Assembly: GCA_026770585.1 (NCBI GenBank)
Contig: MU646330.1
Span: forward strand, 1,221,565-1,232,194
Direction: 5' to 3'
Origin: Baffinella frigidus
Lineage: Eukaryota; Cryptophyceae; Cryptomonadales; Baffinellaceae
Length of the DNA stretch: 10,630 nt
Shown here: in pieces, positions 6,077 to 10,630 of the stretch
How the letters are laid out: each line of letters opens with the position of its first letter
Position numbering within the stretch: position 1 is the stretch's first letter
The notes under the pieces: model-generated
The model's database searches: none
What the model was told of the DNA's origin: nothing
Seen by the model: the letters and a program-made list of their open reading frames with translations, nothing else
Made by a program: the position numbers and the translations under genes

Positions 6077-6189
6077 AGCCTTTATGAGGCTCATGGTATC
6101 CCATGGTTGGAGCATAGGAGCTTCAACCACGGATACCCCAAAGGAAACAAGATTCCAAAAGGTGAGATGGGTTGTTCACAACCCAAAAA
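6077..6189 (+). repeat. Partial extra copy of the CCATGGTTGG module
   Basis: GAGGCTCATGGTATCCCATG to GGTGAGATGGGTTG repeats the part of the duplicated segment found at 5842-5930 and 7457-7545. CCATGGTTGGAGCAT and the following CAACCACGG form a hairpin in each copy. The segment's end word AAGAAGGGGTTC precedes it directly, so this looks like tandem growth of the segment followed by deletion. Confidence 0.8.
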
Positions 6190-6190
6190 A

Positions 6191-6247
6191 CAGTTTTGCT
6201 GACCGACGCCCCCATTTTTAACAGTTTTGCTGACCGACGCCCCCATT
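6191..6247. repeat. 26-bp direct tandem repeat
   Basis: CAGTTTTGCTGACCGACGCC followed by CCCATT occurs exactly at 6191-6216 and 6222-6247 (period 31). The intervening bases are TTTAA. No other copies were found in the window. Confidence 0.92.
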
Positions 6248-6510
6248 CACGTCCAATGTGATAGCGTAGATGGCTCGAAAGCAAAAATGGACCAGTCGAA
6301 CCGCCGCGGAATCTGCGAATTCTGGCCTTGGATGTCCCTTGGATGACAGTCAGAGCACCTTTCCAGGGGACGTGAGTCCCTGCCCTTTCAGTCCTTCTAC
6401 GCCCAAGTCCATGAAATCCTGGCAAGGGAAAGCGAGAATTCTCGCTTTCGATTTGCTTTGATCTAAAGGCGAGAAAAACCTGTTGTTCTGCTTGACCTGC
6501 TCACATGATC
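6248..6510. other. Unassigned spacer with a 22-bp perfect palindrome
   Basis: A 63-codon open frame (6270-6461, plus) has no motif and ordinary composition. A perfect palindrome, GAAAGCGAGAA and its complement, spans 6428-6449. The words GAGAAAAACCTGTTG and CTGCTCACATGATCAGGTGT (6474 onward) precede the return of the GTGAGATCAG repeat. No recognised gene. Confidence 0.4.
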
Positions 6511-6620
6511 AGGTGTGAGGTGAGATCAGTCAGACACCAACGATTCAACAAGGTGAAAGGGATTGTGTGGGGGGGTGTGGTGAAATCATTCAGAAACCAA
6601 AGGAAGAAGGGGTTCGCCAT
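6511..6620 (+). repeat. Diverged piece of the duplicated segment's right half
   Basis: GGTGTGAGGTGAGATCAGTC, AGACACCAA and the closing GAAGAAGGGGTTCGCC match the ends of both large copies (5940-6076 and 7555-7687), but the GGACAGTCCGC pair is missing. This is a third, internally deleted unit, placed between the two complete ones. Confidence 0.65.
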
Positions 6621-6698
6621 CCTTTAGGTCCTTTAGGTTCTTCGAGCTCCCAACATAGGCGGACACCGGAACTTATCCTGAGGTCCTTTAGAAAGGCT
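6621..6698 (+). repeat. Dispersed TTCTTCGAGCTCCC repeat, copy 5 (3'-truncated)
   Basis: The copy is intact from CTTTAGGTCCTTTAGGTTCT to CCGGAACTTATCCTG. It then breaks into AGGTCCTTTAGAAAGGCTT, skipping or rearranging the CCATGCTTCC part. A three-copy GCTTTGGT tandem follows at about 6695-6722. Confidence 0.85.
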
Positions 6699-6837
6699 TT
6701 GGTGCTTTGGTGCTTTGGTGCTTTTATTTACACTCACGTCGAAGGCCACATCCCACCTCACTCTTGAGGAGTTGGGAGTAATTAATCTACGGATGAGTTC
6801 CTCGACTCTACCCATGCAGGTTCAGCCGAGCTCCTTA
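6699..6837. other. Spacer with GCTTTGGT triplication
   Basis: After the short tandem, mixed sequence leads to a small hairpin ACTC/GAGT (about 6760-6772). Nothing else can be supported here. Confidence 0.45.
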
Positions 6838-6936
6838 CTTTAGGTCCTTTAGGTTCTTCGAGCTCCCAACATAGGCGGACACCGGAACGTATCCTGCAGA
6901 AAGGCCGTGCTTCCTTTCGGATCACATCAGCCCCCC
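6838..6936 (+). repeat. Dispersed TTCTTCGAGCTCCC repeat, copy 6
   Basis: A full copy at the left end of duplicated segment B. It is nearly identical to the copy at 5198 up to the C-rich tail, after which B lacks about 24 bases present in A. A diverged relative follows at about 6965-7095, with CTCCCAACATGG, CTGCAGAAAAGGCTT and CTTTCGGATCGCG in the same order. Confidence 0.9.
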
Positions 6937-7133
6937 CCTGCCGCCATGTTCGATGAGAGCCCTTTTTAGGTCCTTTCAGGCCCTGTAGGTCCTTTAGGTT
7001 TTGATTTCTCCCAACATGGCCCAACGACACGTCTTTCCGTGGAAAAGATCTGCAGAAAAGGCTTTCCCCCCCCTTTCGGATCGCGCTGCCCCCCCCATTG
7101 AGCTCTCCAGTGCAGAGGCTCGTGAAGAGGGGA

Positions 7134-7374
7134 TATTGTACTTTTCGGGTCAGCGCGGATTTTCGGTCGGGGTCGGGGAGTCGGGAAAAATCGAAAAAAT
7201 CGAAAAAGGGCTCTAGTATTTGCGACATATTATGGGTGGGAGGTGCATCTTGTCATCATATCAATGCATAAGATAGCATCAAACTTGAGATGGGCGACCA
7301 ATTATCGAGATTTTCACTTCCCGACACCCCGACCCGACCACGAGAAAATCCGCGCTGACCCGAAAAGTACAATA
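7134..7374. mobile_element. Fold-back element within duplicated segment, copy B
   Basis: The outer 31 bases of the arms are perfectly complementary (TATTGTACTTTTCGGGTCAG with CGCGGATTTTC at the left, and the complement ending at 7374). The inner arms (GTCGGGGTCGGGGAGTCGGG with CCCGACACCCCGACCCGAC) pair imperfectly. The roughly 110-base interior contains CATATTATGGGTGGGAGG. No ORF. Confidence 0.9.
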
Positions 7375-7687
7375 GTGGGTGGTTTTCTTGGGGTGTTTCG
7401 GTTAGACCAAAAAGGTACAGGCTCGCACACACACCAAACCCAAGTCAGCCGTTCTCAGGCTCACGATATATTTCATGGTTGGAGCATATGAGCGTCAACC
7501 ACGGATACCCCAGAGGAAACAAGATTCCAGAAAGTGAGATGGGTTGTGTGGGGGGGTGAGGTGAGATCAGGTAGACCAAAGATGAGAGGATAGGAAGGTG
7601 AGACAGAGAGGGGACTTTAGTTCCGGACAGTCCGCTTGACAGGCAAGTAGGGTGTGGCGGACAGTCCGCTGGAAGGAAGAAGGGGTC

Positions 7688-7786
7688 GCCAAGACCAGAT
7701 TTTGTCTGTCCAGTCCAAAAAGGACTGGAGCACGGGCGCATTGGCGGTCTAGACGTTGGCTGCTGCCGCCGTTGCTGCCGCCAACT
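7688..7786. other. Spacer leading into a GC-rich, possibly coding patch
   Basis: It contains a short hairpin, CCAGTCC-AAAAA-GGACTGG, at 7710-7728 and then a GCTGCTGCCGCC-type triplet-rich stretch just upstream of the ATG at 7787. No regulatory motif is recognised. Confidence 0.45.
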
Positions 7787-7876
7787 ATGGCGCGAAGGAT
7801 CCTTCTCTCCCTAGTTTCAGTCCTCATCCTTGGTGCGCGCTTCCGCCCGCTCCCCTACTCAGAGACGTTCATCTAG
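7787..7876 (+). CDS. Possible signal-peptide first exon
   Basis: The ATG opens MARRILLSLVSVLILGARFR and stops after 29 codons. Residues 1-17 have the n-region/h-region shape of a secretory signal peptide: two Arg, then ILLSLVSVLIL, then a small-residue GA. A full protein of 29 residues is unlikely, so if real this is a first exon, with a possible donor GGTGCGC at 7832-7838 just after LIL. No downstream exon can be joined with confidence. A chance hydrophobic frame is the alternative. Confidence 0.3.
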   Translation: MARRILLSLVSVLILGARFRPLPYSETFI

Positions 7877-7921
7877 TTTTTTGCAAGACCTGGACGCCCC
7901 GCCGCTGCAACCTCGACCAGC

Positions 7922-8139
7922 TTGTGGGCGGTTCAGCGGAGTGTGGACCACCACGGCGCGAGTACTTCCGAGAAACGATACGCCCGCGCCCTATGCCATC
8001 CATCAAGCACCCTAAATTCAGACCCGCCTGTAGGTGGGCTTGGCGTGGGCGTCGACGGGGAGAAGGGAGTCGAAGGGCAGAACTATCGGCCATGCGGTAT
8101 CTGTGGAAAAAGGGCCATGTATGGCATCCCTCTGGAGAG
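7922..8139 (+). CDS. Possible Cys-motif exon, unknown protein
   Basis: In one plus-strand frame the sequence YRPCGICGKRAMYGIPLER ends at a GTCTCT donor-like site (8140), the same donor type used by the kinase exons 1 and 3. The CxxCGKRAxYG pattern is reminiscent of short zinc-binding repeats such as EsV-1-7, but the second Cys/His pair is not in the same exon. A TGCAG acceptor at 8181-8185 could join it to CSCRRGTC and more cysteines (8186 onward), but that intron would be only 46 bp. The left boundary is not known. Low confidence. Confidence 0.25.
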
Positions 8140-8415
8140 GTCTCTCCCCGCCAGTCCCTCCCTGGACCCCTGGACCTCCCTGCAGCAATCGAAGGGACAG
8201 AAACTGCTCGTGTAGGAGGGGAACTTGCATCCACGCACGAGGATGCGGACACCTCGGGTGCTTGCACACGTCTCGAACCTGCCCGCAGAACCGAAGCCTC
8301 TGGCTCCTAACCGCGCCCGTGTCCCTGCAGCGAGATACCGCTATCTAGGCGGCGGCGGGGGTCGGACAGAGGGAGGAAGTGGGGGCTCCTCCTCTGCCGC
8401 AACTGCATATCATCA
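8140..8415. other. GC-rich region with several open frames, unresolved
   Basis: Three plus-strand frames are partly open. One is Cys-rich (NCSCRRGTC, then GCGHLGCLHTSRTC). Another reads IEGTETARVGGELASTHEDA. Two TGCAG acceptor-like sites lie at about 8181-8185 and 8326-8330. A run of GGCGG and GGAGG words closes the patch near 8350-8390. I cannot decide which frame, if any, is coding. Confidence 0.3.
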
Positions 8416-8562
8416 GGTCCCACCAACCCTCACGGGCGGACCAAATCGTCGATTTTAAAACCTGCAATTTACCTTGGCAGACCCCCCGAAAAAGGGGTTC
8501 TGCCAAGGTACAACCACGGATTGAAATCGACGATTTGGTCCTCCCGTGAGGTTTGGTGGTCT
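8416..8562. mobile_element. Fold-back element with nested hairpin
   Basis: The outer arms (8416-8456 and 8523-8562) pair through CTCACGGGCGGACCAAATCG with the complement of GATTTGGTCCTCCCGTGAG, with a few mismatches. Inside, TACCTTGGCAGA and TCTGCCAAGGTA form an independent hairpin at 8470-8510 around a C/G-rich tip. It directly follows the possible coding patch. Confidence 0.88.
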
Positions 8563-8661
8563 GAGCTCGCATGGATCCTCCAGCCCTGAGGAGTGCTAGC
8601 CCTGTCTCAGTGTATTTGGGCTTACCAATGTGGCGAGCCCGGGCTCTTATCTGCTCCAAAG
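8563..8661. other. Spacer between fold-back elements
   Basis: Ordinary mixed sequence. No repeat or reading frame worth recording was found between the two neighbouring hairpin elements. Confidence 0.4.
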
Positions 8662-8801
8662 TTGACGGATTTGTACCGCACATCCAGCTTCTCAACTTGA
8701 GAATAGTCGGTCAACCCGAGTGAGGCAGAGCTAGGAGATGTGCTCACCAGCAGGGCCAGCCCGGTAGGCGATCCCCCAGGTGTGTGATACAAATCCGTCA
8801 A
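8662..8801. repeat. Inverted repeat with short 14-bp arms
   Basis: TTGACGGATTTGTA (8662-8675) and TACAAATCCGTCAA (8788-8801) are exact complements, with weaker pairing of the adjoining CCGCAC and GTGTGTG. The 112-base interior contains TCTCAACTTGAGA, a small palindrome. It has the shape of a short MITE with 14-bp terminal inverted repeats. Confidence 0.8.
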
Positions 8802-8823
8802 GTGCTGGTGTGAAAGTAGGCTC

Positions 8824-8959
8824 ATCTCCACAAAAGTATTAATTAGTTGCTTTTGGTGTAACGAAATTTACTACACAAACGCTTTACTATTACTTTTATG
8901 AGCAAATCGTGTGGTAATTTTCGTTGCCAAGCGCAATTAATTAATACTTGTATGGAGAT
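8824..8959. mobile_element. AT-rich fold-back element
   Basis: ATCTCCACAAAAGTATTAAT at the left matches the complement of ATTAATACTTGTATGGAGAT at the right. Pairing continues through TTGCTTTTGGTGTAACGAAA and TTTTCGTTGCCAAGCGCAA with several mismatches. The AT content is far above its surroundings. The arms are more diverged than those of the elements at 4012 and 9831, so this one is older. Confidence 0.85.
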
Positions 8960-9123
8960 TAAGGCATGCAACCCGCCTGAAGCAGCGCTAGGAGATCTGA
9001 TACCCGTGCGCGCGTTTCCTCTCACCACACAGCGGACTCCGAAGGGATTTTGAATAACCCTGAAGCGATAAGACCTACGACTCTACGGTAGGCAATTCGT
9101 AGGGGCATTGGGGGGGTTCCTGG
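8960..9123. repeat. Spacer with CACACAGCGG module and CCTACGG palindrome
   Basis: ACCACACAGCGGACTCCGAA with GGGATTTT (9024-9051) is a relative of the module at 9211 and 9619. Further right, CCTACGACTCTACGGTAGGC with AATTCGTAGGGG can fold on itself. It is probably a remnant of the same element family as the fold-backs on its right. Confidence 0.5.
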
Positions 9124-9273
9124 GGATAAGGTGACCGGAAATGGGTTGATTAAGAAGGTTTTTTTCCTGCGTAGCCCACTACTCCATCTTCCAGCCTCGA
9201 GTGGTTCCTACCACACAGCGGGCTACGCAGGAAAAACCCTTTCATAATCAACCCATTTCCGGCCACCTTATCC
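9124..9273. mobile_element. Fold-back element with ~54-bp arms
   Basis: The left arm 9124-9178 (GGATAAGGTGACCGGAAATG onwards) pairs with 9220-9273 (ending CATTTCCGGCCACCTTATCC) with about six mismatches or indels. The inner ends GGTTTTTTTCCTGCGTAGCCC and GGGCTACGCAGGAAAAACC match well. The loop is about 41 bases. Confidence 0.9.
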
Positions 9274-9293
9274 GTAGGAAGCTGTGTGGGATA

Positions 9294-9480
9294 ATGCGAA
9301 AAGCTTACGTTAACAGACCCCTTAAGGGGTCGGTTAACGTGGGCTTACTGGAGCCGTTGATGGTCAACTGGGCTCTAAAACGATTTTAAAAGCGATTTCA
9401 GGACTTTTAAAGCCCAATAATGTTTTCCATTATAAATTTTGTACCAAAGTTACAACACCGTTAACGTAAGCTTTTTGCAT
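9294..9480. mobile_element. MITE-like element with 21-bp terminal inverted repeats
   Basis: The left end ATGCGAAAAGCTTACGTTAA and the complement of the right end (TTAACGTAAGCTTTTTGCAT) match at 20 of 21 positions (9294-9314 and 9460-9480). Next to the left end a nested hairpin, ACGTTAAC...GACCCC-TTAA-GGGGTC...GTTAACGT, sits at 9307-9340. The interior has no ORF. The tip ATGCAAAAAGCT is shared with the fold-back in kinase intron 2. Confidence 0.88.
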
Positions 9481-9615
9481 GAGGGAGGAAGGTCTCACCT
9501 CCAGTGTACTGCTTTCCTCTCAGAGTCTTACGATACGTGTTCCAACACCCCCCTACCGTTGGCCCTCGGAATCGAAACACGTTGGCTCGTTTTAAGCCTA
9601 CGTCATTGACCACAC
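9481..9615. other. Spacer between fold-back elements
   Basis: Mixed sequence with two distant GAAACACGTTGGC/ACGTGTTCC-type words that may pair weakly. No gene is seen. Confidence 0.4.
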
Positions 9616-9781
9616 ACACACACAGCGGGCTACAAAGGGATTTCGAAAAAAACCACAAGTGGATAATCCATAGGACCCTACGAGAGGCCATCCGTAGAGA
9701 CATGGGGTTGTTCCTACGGATATCCTAACCGATTCTCGGTGGCTCAGCCACCGAAAATCCCCCCGTAGCCCGCTTTGTGGG
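9616..9781. mobile_element. Fold-back element with internal hairpins
   Basis: CACAGCGGGCTACAAAGGGA with TTTCG at the left pairs with CGAAAATCCCCCCGTAGCCC and GCTTTGTGG at the right. Inside are TCCGTAGAGACATGGGGTTG with TTCCTACGGA (9689-9721) and GGTGGCTCAGCCACC (9738-9752). A CA dinucleotide run (about 9610-9624) marks the left edge. Confidence 0.75.
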
Positions 9782-9830
9782 TAGGCCGTACTGCTCCAAT
9801 GATACCCCCGGGCATAGGAGCCCCACCGCC
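9782..9830. other. Spacer between fold-back elements
   Basis: A short mixed sequence with CCCCCGGG. Nothing is recognised. Confidence 0.4.
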
Positions 9831-10051
9831 TAGAGCGTTTGCGGTAATTGTTGTCCGTTTTGGACGTAGGGTTTTCCGGTTTTCCGGTTTTGAAAGAGAC
9901 TTATAGGACGTGACAAGGATTTTAAATAGTACCAGAATTGCGCCTCTTGGTACTATTTAAAACCCTTGTCACGTCCTATAAGTCCCTTTCAAAACCGGAA
10001 AACCGGAAAACCGTACGTCCAAAACGGACAACAATTACCGCAAACGCTCTA
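9831..10051. mobile_element. Near-perfect 104-bp-arm fold-back element
   Basis: 9831-9934 and 9948-10051 are reverse complements with three mismatches in 104 positions by eye and a loop of only 13 bases. The arms start TAGAGCGTTTGCGGTAATTG and include a doubled GGTTTTCC word. No ORF of its own. Transcribed from either strand it would give a long double-stranded RNA hairpin. Confidence 0.95.
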
Positions 10052-10189
10052 CCGAAGTCAACGCCGCAGACGTGACTACCCTAAACGCCCCTCAGCTTTA
10101 CACCGCCTCCCACAAGCACCCTACAGCAGGCCGGCACCTAGGAAACTAGCGTGTGCGGACACCACAGGGCTCTTCGGTGGGGTGTTCCA
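10052..10189. other. Unassigned spacer
   Basis: Mixed GC-rich sequence. GGACACCACAGGG and GGTGGGGTGTTCC can pair loosely around 10157-10190. The word GGAAACTAGCGTGTGCGGAC (10140-10159) resembles GGGAACTAGCCTGCGCGGGC at 10430-10450. Confidence 0.45.
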
Positions 10190-10231
10190 GGTGCGTTCTT
10201 GGAGCCATTGGTGCGTTCTTGGAGCCGTTTG
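10190..10231. repeat. 20-bp direct tandem repeat
   Basis: GGTGCGTTCTTGGAGCC plus a 3-base spacer occurs twice in a row with one or two differences, and a partial third unit (TTTGTGCG) follows. Confidence 0.85.
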
Positions 10232-10239
10232 TGCGGTCG

Positions 10240-10530
10240 GTATCCACTTTTGACCGAAAACACCTCACAATTGACTTTTGAAATACCCCCCCCCCCCAAG
10301 GGCCCTGCGTGGTAACATGACCCCTCATGCCAAGCAGGGGAGGTGAAAAAACATTGAAAAATCCTCAAAGTTAACTGCCCACATAGTAAGTTGACTTTTG
10401 ATGAAAGGTCCGTAGTCCACTGTGCGGCTAGGGAACTAGCCTGCGCGGGCCACTTTTGACCGAAAACACCTCAAAATTGACTTTTGAAGTACCACCCCCA
10501 AGGGCCCTGCGTGATAACGTGACCCCTCTT

Positions 10531-10535
<5 letters not shown>
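10240..10535 (+). repeat. Pair of ~85-90-bp direct repeats
   Basis: CACTTTTGACCGAAAACACC continuing to AAGGGCCCTGCGTGGTAACA and TGACCCCTC is present at about 10241-10329 and again at about 10451-10530. Differences include the length of a C run. Between them lie GTTGACTTTTGATGAAAGGT and CCGTAGTCCACTGTG, similar to 2957-2988. No coding sequence was seen. Confidence 0.88.

Positions 10536-10570
<35 letters not shown>
10533..10570 (+). repeat. 38-base C homopolymer
   Basis: An unbroken run of C. A G-rich complement of this length can form quadruplexes, and the run also marks a place where assemblies commonly fail. Confidence 0.95.
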
Positions 10571-10572
<2 letters not shown>

Positions 10573-10592
10573 CCGTGCGCCTGCAGGTCTCG

Positions 10593-10629
<37 letters not shown>
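10593..10629 (+). repeat. 37-base C homopolymer
   Basis: A second run of C, separated from the first by 22 mixed bases. The window ends one base after it, so its surroundings are unknown. Confidence 0.95.

Positions 10630-10630
<1 letters not shown>

Larger units (their letters stand above)
6838..7687 (+). repeat. Large duplicated segment, copy B
   Basis: Same order of parts as copy A at 5198-6076 and by eye well over 90 percent identical outside the indels. The copies diverge immediately after the word GAAGAAGGGGT at the right end. Neither copy encodes a transposase or reverse transcriptase that I can recognise, so the duplication may be segmental or due to a non-autonomous element. Confidence 0.9.

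Noticed and set aside
6782-7228. 148-codon minus-strand frame resembling the one at 4680-5606
   Set aside because: The similarity comes from the duplicated repeat segment; it is not evidence for a protein family.
9763-9770. CCGTAGCC as the start of a dinoflagellate spliced leader
   Set aside because: The rest of the leader does not follow; the word is part of a fold-back arm.

Overview
This window looks like nuclear DNA of a protist, most likely a dinoflagellate (Symbiodiniaceae-like) or another alveolate. The signs are a protein-kinase gene broken into small exons, GC-rich coding patches separated by repeats, degenerate TTTAGGG-type telomere-like DNA, frame-broken ankyrin-repeat sequence, and a very high load of inverted repeats. 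Bacterial-style operons, rRNA, tRNA and CRISPR arrays were not seen. The lineage is an inference: I did not find a dinoflagellate spliced-leader sequence.

Left part (1-1320): the 5' end of a serine/threonine kinase gene on the minus strand. Three exons (927-1088, 661-732, 77-217) join in phase and encode the N-lobe: a glycine loop, the FAIK lysine, the alpha-C/HxxII region, the hinge and the start of alpha-D. The gene runs off the left edge through an intron holding a 6-bp microsatellite. Intron 2 carries a fold-back element. Positions 1321-1500 are a cluster of small palindromes. Positions 1848-2420 (plus strand) are a probable first exon of a type II membrane protein.

Middle (2440-7690): almost entirely repeats. 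In order these are a 54-bp tandem with poly-G runs, two tandem fold-back elements, a short palindrome cluster, about 400 bp of degenerate TTTAGGG repeats, a perfect 79-bp inverted repeat beside a perfect 29-bp one, a broken ankyrin-repeat exon on the minus strand, and an approximately 850-bp segment present twice (5198-6076 and 6838-7687) with its own internal fold-back. A dispersed repeat of roughly 75-120 bp, with the invariant core TTCTTCGAGCTCCC, occurs six times, plus two diverged relatives.

Right part (7690-10630): a GC-rich patch with a possible signal-peptide exon and a possible Cys-rich exon on the plus strand. Seven fold-back elements then stand one after another from 8416 to 10051, followed by a pair of ~85-90-bp direct repeats and two C homopolymers of 38 and 37 bases at the edge. 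The dense tiling of unrelated fold-backs, with two of them (one inside the kinase intron) sharing termini, is the most unusual aspect of the window.
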